This document shows positions 42,017 through 49,637 of a stretch of 64,000 nucleotides of DNA, piece by piece (position 1 is the first letter of the stretch; each line of letters begins with the position of its first letter). Source of the stretch: Piscinibacter sp943370595 (GTDB lineage Bacteria; Pseudomonadota; Gammaproteobacteria; Burkholderiales; Burkholderiaceae_C). The notes under the pieces are model-generated. The model did not search any database, was not told where the DNA came from, and saw only the letters and a list, made by a program, of their open reading frames with translations. The stretch covers positions 310,001-374,000 of the forward strand of contig CALRRO020000002.1 in the NCBI GenBank assembly GCA_943370595.1. Reading direction: 5' to 3'. The position numbers and the translations under genes are program-made.

Positions 42017-42768
42017 GCGGCGTCGCCTTCGGCCGGCGCACCCAGCCAGCCCTGCGCTTCGCCGTCGTGCGCCGATTCGGCGTTGGCACGGGCCAGTGCC
42101 ATCCAGGTGCCCAGCGGCAGGCGCATCGCCCGCTTGGCCGCGGGGCGGGCCACGTCGAGCGAGCCGTCCGCCAGCGCGAACATCACGCCGAACTCCGGTG
42201 GCACGTCGGCGACCTCGGCAATGCCGGCCTTCAGCACGTACCAGCACTGGCTGGACAGCGCGAGGTAGGCGTGGCGCTTGTGCGGGTGGCGCAGGTCCGA
42301 ACGCAGGTCGGCACGCGTCACCTTGACCTCGTGCACCACCGGCTCCAGCCAGTCCTCGACCGTCGTGTGGCGGATGGAGAAGACATCGGGCATGGCCATC
42401 ACCCAGCGGCCGCCGCTGCCGTCGGCCGCATCCACATGGGCGCGCAGCGACAGCCCGCGCCAGGCGATGCGCCCGGTGCGCGACATTTCGCGGGCGACTC
42501 GCTCGACCAGCATCTCGTGGGCGTCGCGGCGGCGGCGGTTCTGCTCGAGCGTCGCGGCCAGCGCGGCCACGCCGGCGTCGGTGACACGCAGCGTCTCGTG
42601 GCCGCTGGCCTGGCGCACCCGCTCCAGCAGCCCGGCGGCGAGCAGCTCGGCCTCGACCAGGTCCTGGCAGGGCCAGCCGGCCGACCGCCACACCTCGCGC
42701 AGCCGGCGCCGATGCACGGTCGAGGCGGCCAGCGATGCGGCGGGCGCGGGCGGGTTGGGGGAAGACAT
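42013..42768 (-). CDS. PD-(D/E)xK nuclease-like protein (MmcB-like)
   Basis: A 251-residue protein. The first about 90 residues look like a winged-helix DNA-binding region (VWRSAGWPCQDLVEAELLAAGLLERVRQ, LRVTDAGVAALAATL). The second half has P127-D128, then E147-V-K149, followed by VTRADLRSDLRHPHKRHAYLALSSQCWYVLKAG: the PD...ExK pattern of restriction-endonuclease-like folds, most like MmcB DNA-repair proteins (EVKxSRADFRxD). A DNA-directed role is likely; enzymatic activity is unproven. First gene of the coupled triplet with HDOD and EamA genes. It is divergent from the RND operon, whose promoter lies upstream. Confidence 0.7.
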   Translation of the reverse strand: MSSPNPPAPAASLAASTVHRRRLREVWRSAGWPCQDLVEAELLAAGLLERVRQASGHETLRVTDAGVAALAATLEQNRRRRDAHEMLVERVAREMSRTGRIAWRGLSLRAHVDAADGSGGRWVMAMPDVFSIRHTTVEDWLEPVVHEVKVTRADLRSDLRHPHKRHAYLALSSQCWYVLKAGIAEVADVPPEFGVMFALADGSLDVARPAAKRAMRLPLGTWMALARANAESAHDGEAQGWLGAPAEGDAA

Positions 42769-42800
42769 CGCCGCAAGCGTAGCCGGTTCGGCCGGATTCC

Positions 42801-42830
42801 TTGCTTCACATACCCCATTGGGTATATAAT
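42801..42830 (+). promoter_or_regulatory. Promoter with embedded CsoR-type operator for the RND operon
   Basis: -35 TTGCTT (42801-42806) and a perfect -10 TATAAT (42825-42830) are 18 bases apart. In the spacer lies ATACCCCATTGGGTAT (42810-42825), an inverted repeat ATACCC-N4-GGGTAT of the G/C-tract type bound by CsoR/CstR-family repressors. It touches the -10 box, so a bound repressor would block polymerase. The probable repressor is encoded as the last gene of the operon (48982-49272). Confidence 0.7.
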
Positions 42831-42857
42831 TCAGCCCGTACCCACCCTCTCCACGCC

Positions 42858-43907
42858 ATGAAGCCGCTCACCGTCCCGTCGATCCTGCTCAGCGTCCTGC
42901 TGCTCGCCACCGGCGCCGCACACGCCGACGGCAGCCCGGTCGTGGCGACGCTGACCGTCGGTGCCGGCAGCCCGGGTGTCGCCGCCGATTTCGACGCCGT
43001 GCTGGAGCCGCTGCGCCAGGCCACGCTGACCGCACAGGTCGGCGGCAACGTGCTGGCACTGCGGGTCAAGGCCGGCGACAGCGTCAAGCGGGGCCAGCCG
43101 CTGCTGCGCATCGACGACCGCGACAGCCGCGCCGGGGTTGCGCGCAGCGACGCCGCCGTGACCCAGGCCGAGGCCGAGGCGCGCAATGCCGAGGTGGCCT
43201 TGCAGCGCAACCGCGACCTGCTCAGGAGCGGCTTCGTCAGCCAGGCGGCGGTGGACAACGCCGACACCCAGCACCGTGCCGCCCAGGCCGGCCTGGCCCA
43301 GGCACGCGCAGCACGCACGCAGTCGGCCGTCGCGCAGGGCAACGCCGAGATCGTCGCGCCCTATGACGCCCTGGTCTCCGCCACCCATGTCGAACCCGGT
43401 GACCTGGCCTTGCCCGGCCGCGCACTGATCACGCTGTACGAACCCGGCCGCTTGCGCGCCGTGGTGCAGGTGCCGGCTTCACGCGCCGCCGCTGTCGCCG
43501 CCGCGAAGCAGGTGCAGGTGCAACTGCCCGACGGCCGCCTCGTGCAGCCGACGGCGCGCGAACTGCTGCCCGCCGCCGACCCGGTATCGCAGACCGTCGA
43601 ATGGCGGCTCGAACTGCCGGCCGAGGCCGCCGGCTCGCGCCCGGGCCAGAGCCTGCGCGTGATGGTCGGCGGGTTGCCGGCCGCCGCGGGCAGCGCCCGC
43701 CCGAACATTCCTGCCGAGGCGGTGCTGCGCCGCGGCGAGCTCAATGCGATCTACGTGGCCCAGCCCGGCGGCTTCGTGCTGCGCGCCGTACGCGTCGGCC
43801 CGGTGGTGGCCGGTCGGGTCGAGGTGCTGGCCGGCATCACCGCCGGTGAACGCATCGCCGCCGACCCGGTGCGCGCCGGGCTGCAGGGCGCCCGCCCTGC
43901 ACCGTGA
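42858..43907 (+). CDS. RND efflux periplasmic adaptor (HlyD/MFP family)
   Basis: A 349-residue membrane-fusion protein: signal peptide MKPLTVPSILLSVLLLATGAAHA, lipoyl half (LTAQVGGNVLALRVKAGDSVKRGQPLLRID), a short coiled-coil hairpin (about 90-150), second lipoyl half (AEIVAPYDALVSATHVEPGDLALPGRALITLY), then beta-barrel and membrane-proximal domains. It links an inner-membrane RND pump to an outer-membrane channel. Start ATG 42858 is chosen because of the signal peptide; the earlier ATG at 42801 would lie within the promoter. Its stop overlaps the pump start (GTGA, 43904-43907). Confidence 0.94.
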   Translation: MKPLTVPSILLSVLLLATGAAHADGSPVVATLTVGAGSPGVAADFDAVLEPLRQATLTAQVGGNVLALRVKAGDSVKRGQPLLRIDDRDSRAGVARSDAAVTQAEAEARNAEVALQRNRDLLRSGFVSQAAVDNADTQHRAAQAGLAQARAARTQSAVAQGNAEIVAPYDALVSATHVEPGDLALPGRALITLYEPGRLRAVVQVPASRAAAVAAAKQVQVQLPDGRLVQPTARELLPAADPVSQTVEWRLELPAEAAGSRPGQSLRVMVGGLPAAAGSARPNIPAEAVLRRGELNAIYVAQPGGFVLRAVRVGPVVAGRVEVLAGITAGERIAADPVRAGLQGARPAP

Positions 43908-46900
43908 GGGACTCGACCGTGCAAGCCCCATCGCTCGGCATTGCCGGCCGCCTGGCGCGGACCTTCCAGCACCACGCGCTGACGCCGCTGCTGGCGCTGG
44001 TGGCGCTGCTGCTCGGCGCGTTCGCCGTGCTGGTCACGCCGCGCGAGGAAGAGCCGCAGATCAACGTGACCATGGCCAACGTGCTGATCGCCTTCCCCGG
44101 CGCATCGAGCGCGGACGTGCAGAACCTGGTGGCGCGCCCGGCCGAGCAGGTGCTCGGGCAGATCGCCGGCATCGAGCACACCTTCTCGGTCTCGCGCCCG
44201 GGGCTGGCGCTGCTGACAGTGCAGTTCCAGGTCGGCGTGCCGCGCACCGAGGCGCTGGTGCGGCTGTACGACGTGCTCAACGCCAACCAGGACTGGCTGC
44301 CCGCCAACCTGGGCGTGATGCCGCCGGTCGTGAAGCCCAAGGGCATCGACGACGTGCCGGTGATGGCCATCACGCTGTCGGCATCCGACGGCGCCAGCGC
44401 CGCTGAGCTGGAGCGCATCGCCCACACGCTGGAGGCCGAGCTCAAGCGTGTCGCCGGCGTGCGCGAAGTGCAGACGATCGGCGGCCCCGGCCGCGCGGTG
44501 AACGTCTGGCTCGACCCCGGCCGCCTGCGCGAACGTGGCATCGACATCGCCCGCCTGCAGGCCACGCTCGCCGCCGCCAACATGGCGATGCCTGCCGGCG
44601 CCGTGCTCGACGACACGCAGGCCGCGCCGCGCATGCTCAGCGTCGAGACCGGCGAGTTCCTGCGCTCGGCGGCCGAGGTTGGCGAACTGGTCGTCGGCGT
44701 GGCCGGCGGCAAGCCGGTGCGGCTGTCCGAGGTGGCCCGCATCGAGGACGGCGCCCGGCAGGCGACGCGCTACGTCTGGTTCACGCCGGGCGCAGCGGCG
44801 TCGGCAGCCGCCGGCAGCGTGCAGCCGGCGGTGACGGTCACCGTCACCAAGAAACCCGGCCAGAACGCGGTCGACGTGGCGCGTGCCACCCGCGCCCGCC
44901 TGGACGAGCTGCGCAACACCGTGCTGCCGGCCGGCGTGGACGCCACCATCACCCGCGACTACGGCGAGACCGCGGCCGAGAAGGCGAACAAGCTGATCCA
45001 GAAGCTGGCCTTCGCCACCGGCTCGGTGATCCTGCTGGTCGGCCTGGCGCTCGGCCGGCGCGAGGCGGTCATCGTCGGCGCGGCAGTGATCCTGACGCTG
45101 ACCGCCACCCTGTTCGCCTCCTGGGCCTGGGGCTTCACGCTGAACCGCGTGTCGCTGTTCGCGCTGATCTTCTCGATCGGCATCCTGGTCGACGACGCCA
45201 TCGTCGTGGTCGAGAACATCCACCGCCACCAGCAGCTCACGCCGGACAGGCCGCTGGCGGAGATCATCCCGGCGGCGGTCGACGAAGTCGGCGGGCCGAC
45301 CATCCTGGCCACGCTGACCGTCATCGCCGCGCTGCTGCCGATGGCCTTCGTCAGCGGCCTGATGGGCCCGTACATGAGCCCGATCCCGATCAACTCCAGC
45401 CTGGGCATGGCGTTGTCGCTGGCGATCGCGTTCACGGTCACGCCCTGGCTGGCGCTCAAGCTGATGAAGTCGCACGCCGCCGGCCATGCGGCAGCCGCCG
45501 CGGCGGCGCCGTCGAAGCTGCAGCGCCTGTTCGATGCCGTGCTGCGCCCCTTCCTCGACAGCGCACGCAAGCGCTGGCTGCTGCTGGCCGGCATCCTGGT
45601 GGCGCTGCTGCTCTCGGCCGGCCTGGCCGCCGTGCAATGGGTGGTGCTGAAGATGCTGCCCTTCGACAACAAGAGCGAGTTCCAGCTCGTGCTCGAGATG
45701 CCCGCCGGCACGCCACTGGAGACCACCGCGCAGACGCTGCAGGAGCTCGGCGCGCACCTGGCGAAACAGCCCGAGGTGCGCGACCTGCAAGGCTATGCCG
45801 GCACCGCCAGCCCGATCACCTTCAACGGCCTGGTGCGCCAGTACTACCTGCGCGCCGATGCCGAGCAGGGCGACCTGCAGGTCAACCTGGTCGACAAGGC
45901 GCACCGCCACGAACAGAGCCACGCCATCGCCCAGCGCCTGCGCCCGGCGCTCGATGCCATCGCCGCGAAGGCCGGCGCGCGGCTGAAGGTCGTCGAGGTG
46001 CCGCCCGGCCCGCCGGTGCTGGCGCCGCTGGTGGCCGAGGTCTACGGCCCCGACGAGGCCGGCCGCCTGAAGCTGGCCGAGCAGGTGGTGAAGGCCTTCG
46101 GCGACACCGCGCACATCGTCGGCATCGACAGCACGCTGGCCGCCGACGCGCCGCGCGCCTGGCTGCGCATCAACCGCCAGCGCGCCGAGACACTCGGCAT
46201 CCCGGTGGCCGTGATCGCGCAGACGGTGCACGCCGCACTGTCGGGCGCCGACGCCAGCTACCTGCACGACGGCCAGAGCAAGTACCCGGTGCCGGTGCGG
46301 CTGCAATTGCCGGCTGAGCAGCAGTTCGGGCTGGACGCCCTGCTCGCGCTGCCATTGCGCAGCGGCAGCGGGCAACTCGTGCCGCTGTCGGAACTGGTTC
46401 GCATCGAGCGCGGCGTGATCGACAAGCCGCGCTACACCAAGGACCTGCAGGGTGTCAGCTACGTGATGGGCGACGTCGGCGAACGCGCCGTCGCGGGCGA
46501 CGACCGCCGGCTGGTCGACTCACCGCTGTACGGGCTGTTCGCCATCCGCGGCAAGCTGGCCGATGCGGCCCTGGGCGAGTACTGGATCCAGCAGCCGAGC
46601 GACCCGTTCCGCCAGTACGCCATCAAGTGGGACGGCGAGTGGCAGATCACCTACGAGACCTTCCGCGACATGGGCGTCGCCTACGGTGTCGGCCTGATCC
46701 TGATCTACCTGCTGGTGGTGGCGCAGTTCCGCAGTTACCTGACGCCGCTGGTCATCATGGCGCCGATCCCGCTGACGATCATCGGCGTGATGCCCGGCCA
46801 TGCGCTGCTCGGCGCGCAGTTCACCGCCACCTCGATGATCGGCATGATCGCGCTGGCCGGCATCATCGTGCGCAACTCCATCCTGCTGGTCGACTTCATC

Positions 46901-47176
46901 GAGCTGCAGGTGGCGCAGGGCATGGCCTTCAAGGACGCCGTGGTCAACTCGGCCGCCGTGCGCGCGCAGCCGATCGCGCTGACGGGTCTGGCCGCGATGA
47001 TCGGCGCCTTCTTCATCCTCGACGACCCGATCTTCAACGGCCTGGCGGTCTCGCTGATCTTCGGCATCTTCGTCTCGACCCTGCTGACACTTGTCGTCAT
47101 CCCGGTGCTGTACTACGCGCTGTTCCGACGGCGCCTGGAAGCCTCTTCCACCGACCCCCAAGGAGTTCATCCATGA
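43904..47176 (+). CDS. RND efflux pump, inner-membrane permease (AcrB family)
   Basis: A 1090-residue pump with two sets of six helices and two large periplasmic loops. Proton-relay aspartates are in helix 4 (IFSIGILVDDAIVVVENIHRH); the N-terminus has TPREEEPQINVTMANVLIAFPGAS, typical of the divergent AcrB/CzcA-like group common in Burkholderiales rather than MexB itself. GTG 43904 overlaps the adaptor stop, and its own stop overlaps the DUF2892 start (ATGA). No outer-membrane factor is encoded nearby, so it must borrow one. The substrate is unknown; the operon content suggests thiol-reactive or sulfur compounds (inference). Confidence 0.95.
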   Translation: MRDSTVQAPSLGIAGRLARTFQHHALTPLLALVALLLGAFAVLVTPREEEPQINVTMANVLIAFPGASSADVQNLVARPAEQVLGQIAGIEHTFSVSRPGLALLTVQFQVGVPRTEALVRLYDVLNANQDWLPANLGVMPPVVKPKGIDDVPVMAITLSASDGASAAELERIAHTLEAELKRVAGVREVQTIGGPGRAVNVWLDPGRLRERGIDIARLQATLAAANMAMPAGAVLDDTQAAPRMLSVETGEFLRSAAEVGELVVGVAGGKPVRLSEVARIEDGARQATRYVWFTPGAAASAAAGSVQPAVTVTVTKKPGQNAVDVARATRARLDELRNTVLPAGVDATITRDYGETAAEKANKLIQKLAFATGSVILLVGLALGRREAVIVGAAVILTLTATLFASWAWGFTLNRVSLFALIFSIGILVDDAIVVVENIHRHQQLTPDRPLAEIIPAAVDEVGGPTILATLTVIAALLPMAFVSGLMGPYMSPIPINSSLGMALSLAIAFTVTPWLALKLMKSHAAGHAAAAAAAPSKLQRLFDAVLRPFLDSARKRWLLLAGILVALLLSAGLAAVQWVVLKMLPFDNKSEFQLVLEMPAGTPLETTAQTLQELGAHLAKQPEVRDLQGYAGTASPITFNGLVRQYYLRADAEQGDLQVNLVDKAHRHEQSHAIAQRLRPALDAIAAKAGARLKVVEVPPGPPVLAPLVAEVYGPDEAGRLKLAEQVVKAFGDTAHIVGIDSTLAADAPRAWLRINRQRAETLGIPVAVIAQTVHAALSGADASYLHDGQSKYPVPVRLQLPAEQQFGLDALLALPLRSGSGQLVPLSELVRIERGVIDKPRYTKDLQGVSYVMGDVGERAVAGDDRRLVDSPLYGLFAIRGKLADAALGEYWIQQPSDPFRQYAIKWDGEWQITYETFRDMGVAYGVGLILIYLLVVAQFRSYLTPLVIMAPIPLTIIGVMPGHALLGAQFTATSMIGMIALAGIIVRNSILLVDFIELQVAQGMAFKDAVVNSAAVRAQPIALTGLAAMIGAFFILDDPIFNGLAVSLIFGIFVSTLLTLVVIPVLYYALFRRRLEASSTDPQGVHP

Positions 47177-47397
47177 CCATCGAACGTGCCATCCGCAGCA
47201 TGGCGGGTTTCTTCGTGCTGCTGTCGCTCGCGCTCGGCGTCGAAGCCAGCCCGCTCTTCGTCAGCCCCTGGTTCCTGGCCTTCACCGCCTTCGTCGGCCT
47301 GAACCTGTTGCAATCGGGCTTCACCGGCTTCTGCCCGCCCAGCCTCCTGATGAAGAAGCTGGGCATGAAGGAAGGCGGCGACGCCTGCTCTCGCTGA
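47173..47397 (+). CDS. YgaP-like (DUF2892) small membrane protein
   Basis: A 74-residue inner-membrane protein with two helices (about 8-24 and 32-50) and the motif SGFTGFCPPSLLMKKLGMKEGGDACSR, with two cysteines spaced as in other DUF2892 proteins. AGGAG (47161-47165) and an ATGA overlap with the RND pump stop define the start. It resembles the protein encoded at 25385 in layout and cysteine motif, but is clearly a separate gene. Its place between an RND pump and an OsmC gene suggests handling of reactive sulfur or thiol stress (inference). Confidence 0.88.
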   Translation: MTIERAIRSMAGFFVLLSLALGVEASPLFVSPWFLAFTAFVGLNLLQSGFTGFCPPSLLMKKLGMKEGGDACSR

Positions 47398-47426
47398 ACC
47401 GCTGATCCGCTGAACGGAGCCTCGCC

Positions 47427-47873
47427 ATGTCCAACGACCTCGTCACCGTCCGCCTCGCCCAGCGCCGCGACTACCAGTTCGACGTGCAGTTCGGCGCCGA
47501 TGTGCCGGACCTGCTCGCCGACGAACCCGCGCCGCTCGGCCAGGGCCTCGGCCCCTCGCCGGTGCAATTGCTCGCCGCCGCGGTGGGCAACTGCCTGTCG
47601 GACTCGCTGCTGTTCGCACTGCGCAAGTTCAAGCAGCAGCCCGAGCCGATGCAGTGCGAGGTCAGCGCCGAGGTCGGCCGCAATGCCGAGGGCCGGCTGC
47701 GCGTGCTGTCCATGCAGGCCACGCTGACGCTGGGCGTGCCGGCCGAGGCGCTGGAGCAACTGGAGCGGGTGCTGGGCAGCTTCGAGACCTACTGCACCGT
47801 CACGCAGAGCATCGCGCAGGGCATCCCGGTGCGGGTGTCCGTGCTCGACGCGCAGGGCGCCGTCCTGAAGTAG
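47427..47873 (+). CDS. OsmC family protein (peroxiredoxin-like)
   Basis: A 148-residue OsmC/Ohr-fold protein. The two conserved redox cysteines are Cys56 in AAAVGNCLSDSL and Cys123 in FETYCTVTQSI; a third, Cys77, is extra. OsmC/Ohr enzymes reduce organic hydroperoxides, and some relatives act on sulfur species. It lies 29 bases after the DUF2892 gene in the same operon. The sequence is closer to the broad OsmC group than to Ohr, so the substrate stays open. Confidence 0.92.
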   Translation: MSNDLVTVRLAQRRDYQFDVQFGADVPDLLADEPAPLGQGLGPSPVQLLAAAVGNCLSDSLLFALRKFKQQPEPMQCEVSAEVGRNAEGRLRVLSMQATLTLGVPAEALEQLERVLGSFETYCTVTQSIAQGIPVRVSVLDAQGAVLK

Positions 47874-47882
47874 CCTGCCACC

Positions 47883-48911
47883 ATGAACGACGAACGAGCG
47901 CCCCTCAAGCACCTGATGCCCGGCTGGTTCGCCACCGTGATGGGCTGGTCCGGACTCGGCCTGGCCTGGCACCGCGCCGCGCCGGCGATGGGCGAGCTGG
48001 CCGGCATGCTGTCGCTGGGCGCGGCCGCCGTCGCGCTGCTGGCCTTCGTCACGCTGTCCCTGGCCTTCGCGCTGCGCTGGCAGCGTCATGCGCCGGCGGT
48101 GCGCGAAGACCTGCACCACCCGGTGCGCCACGCCTTCTTCGCCGCCATCCCGATCTCGCTGCTGCTGCTGGTGACGCTCGCGGTGGCGCACTTCGGGCCG
48201 CAGCTGCCCGGGCTGCGCGCGCTGTGGCTGATCGGCTCGCTGGGCCAGTTCGGCGTCACGCTGTGGGTGCTGTCGCGCTGGCTGCGCGGCAATGCCACGC
48301 AGGGCGCGTCGGCCTGGAACTGGGGCGGCATCACGCCGGCGCTGTTCATCCCGGTGGTCGGCAACGTGCTTGCGCCGCTGGCCGGCATTCCGCTGGGCTT
48401 CCAGCCCTGGGCGGCGGCGCAGTTCGGCCTCGGCCTGATGTTCTGGCCGGTGGTGGTGGTGCTGGTCGTCGTGCGCATCGGCCAGGCCGGCATGCTGCCG
48501 GAGCGGCTGCTGCCGACGCTGTTCATCTTCGTCGCACCACCCGCAGTGATCGGCCTGGCCGTGCTGCAGTTCGGCGCGCCCGTGCTGCTGGCCTGGATGC
48601 TCTGGGGCATGGCGCTGGCGCAGGCGCTGTGGGTGGCCACGCAGGCGCGGCGCATCACCGACCAGCCCTTCGGTATCCCGCACTGGGGCATGAGCTTCCC
48701 GCTGGCGGCGCTGGCCGCGCTGACGCTGCGCCTGGCCGAGCAGCCCGACGGCCACTGGCTTCAGGTGCCGGCGCTGGCGCTGCTGGCGCTGGCTTCGCTC
48801 GTCATCCTCGGCCTGAGCTTCGCCACCGTGCGCGGTCTGCGCGCCGGCACGCTGCTGGTGGCCGAGGGAGCGCCGGTCATCCCGATCCAGGCCCGCGCGG
48901 GCGCTGCGTGA
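47883..48911 (+). CDS. SLAC1/TehA-family anion channel or exporter
   Basis: A 342-residue inner-membrane protein with about ten helices. Family marks include the N-terminal LKHLMPGWFATVMGWSGLGLAW, the central NWGGITPALFIPVVGNVLAPLAG and GIPHWGMSFPLAALAALTLRLAE. Relatives (TehA, Ssu1, plant SLAC1) conduct anions or export sulfite. It starts nine bases after the osmC stop and is part of the CsoR-controlled operon. Sulfite or a related sulfur anion is a reasonable substrate in this context, but it is inferred. Confidence 0.9.
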   Translation: MNDERAPLKHLMPGWFATVMGWSGLGLAWHRAAPAMGELAGMLSLGAAAVALLAFVTLSLAFALRWQRHAPAVREDLHHPVRHAFFAAIPISLLLLVTLAVAHFGPQLPGLRALWLIGSLGQFGVTLWVLSRWLRGNATQGASAWNWGGITPALFIPVVGNVLAPLAGIPLGFQPWAAAQFGLGLMFWPVVVVLVVVRIGQAGMLPERLLPTLFIFVAPPAVIGLAVLQFGAPVLLAWMLWGMALAQALWVATQARRITDQPFGIPHWGMSFPLAALAALTLRLAEQPDGHWLQVPALALLALASLVILGLSFATVRGLRAGTLLVAEGAPVIPIQARAGAA

Positions 48912-48981
48912 CGGCCGGGGGTATCGCACAATGCCGACCCATCGCACGACTCCCGCCCCGCGCGAAGCGGCGGCCTGCACC

Positions 48982-49272
48982 ATGTCCGTCCTCAACGACG
49001 AGAAATCCCGCACCGACCTGCTGCACCGGCTCAAGCGCGCCGAGGGTCAGCTGCGCGGCATCCAGCGCATGATCGAGGAAGGCGAGGAGTGCCTGGCCAT
49101 CGCCGGGCAGATGTCCGCGGTGCGCAAGGCGCTGGACAGCGCCTACGTGCGCATGACGGTCTGCTTCATGGAGCAGGAGCTGTCGGCCCGGCTGGGCGAC
49201 AAGCCGGCGGCGCGCGCCGACCTGGGTCACATGCTCGACAACGTAGAGACCCTGCTGGGCAAGATCCGGTAA
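48982..49272 (+). CDS. CsoR/FrmR/RcnR-family transcriptional repressor
   Basis: A 96-residue all-helical repressor: LLHRLKRAEGQLRGIQRMIEEGEECLAIAGQMSAVRKALDSAYVRMTVCFMEQEL. Cys37 matches the invariant first ligand of the family. The next two positions, normally His/Cys (Cys+25 and Cys+29 in CsoR, CstR, RcnR, FrmR), are Phe62 and Glu66, while a cysteine occurs at 61 (Cys+24). It therefore does not fit the copper, nickel, formaldehyde or persulfide subclasses cleanly. It ends the RND operon and probably binds the palindrome at 42810-42825, closing a feedback loop. Start ATG 48982; a longer form from 48931 is unlikely. Confidence 0.9.
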   Translation: MSVLNDEKSRTDLLHRLKRAEGQLRGIQRMIEEGEECLAIAGQMSAVRKALDSAYVRMTVCFMEQELSARLGDKPAARADLGHMLDNVETLLGKIR

Positions 49273-49282
49273 CGCCTCCTGG

Positions 49283-49311
49283 TTGCGGACAGGGCCGAGG
49301 CCGCATAGATT
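49283..49311 (+). promoter_or_regulatory. Probable sigma-70 promoter for the small exported protein
   Basis: TTGCGG (49283-49288) and TAGATT (49306-49311) are 17 bases apart, 47 bases before ATG 49358. Both hexamers match consensus at four of six positions. The spacing makes this the best promoter candidate in the gap, but high-GC promoters are hard to call. Confidence 0.4.
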
Positions 49312-49357
49312 GCGCGCCACGGCCCATTCCGGCCGGCGCCAGACCAAGGAGTCACCG

Positions 49358-49597
49358 ATGAAGTCCGCTCTCCTCGCCACCGTGCTCGCCTTCGCCGCGG
49401 GCAGCGCCCTCGCCCACAACTGCCCGAACGAGATGAAGGCGATCGACGCCAAGCTCGCCACCAACCCGAAGCTGGCCGATGCCGACGCCGCCAAGGTCAA
49501 GCAGCTGCGCGCCGACGGCGAAGCCGCCCACAAGGCCGGCAAGCACGACGACTCGATGAAGGCGCTGGGCGACGCCAAGAAGCTTCTAGGCATCTGA
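49358..49597 (+). CDS. Small exported lysine/alanine-rich protein
   Basis: A 79-residue protein: signal peptide MKSALLATVLAFAAGSALA, mature start HNCPNEMKAIDAKLATNPKLADADAAKVKQLRADGEAAHKAGKHDDSMKALGDAKKLLGI. The mature part is two or three amphipathic helices with one cysteine and several histidines. AAGGAG (49346-49351) before ATG 49358 is an excellent ribosome site. I recognise no characterised function; such helical periplasmic proteins are common in this order. It lies between the CsoR gene and fadH, all on the same strand but with its own probable promoter. Confidence 0.85.
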   Translation: MKSALLATVLAFAAGSALAHNCPNEMKAIDAKLATNPKLADADAAKVKQLRADGEAAHKAGKHDDSMKALGDAKKLLGI

Positions 49598-49637
49598 CCC
49601 AGGCCATTCCAGCGGGGCGCCGGGCTAGCATGCCCGC

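Noticed and set aside
48914..48921. CsoR-type half site GGGGTAT before the repressor gene
   Set aside because: Only one arm is present; without the ATACCC partner it is not a supportable operator.
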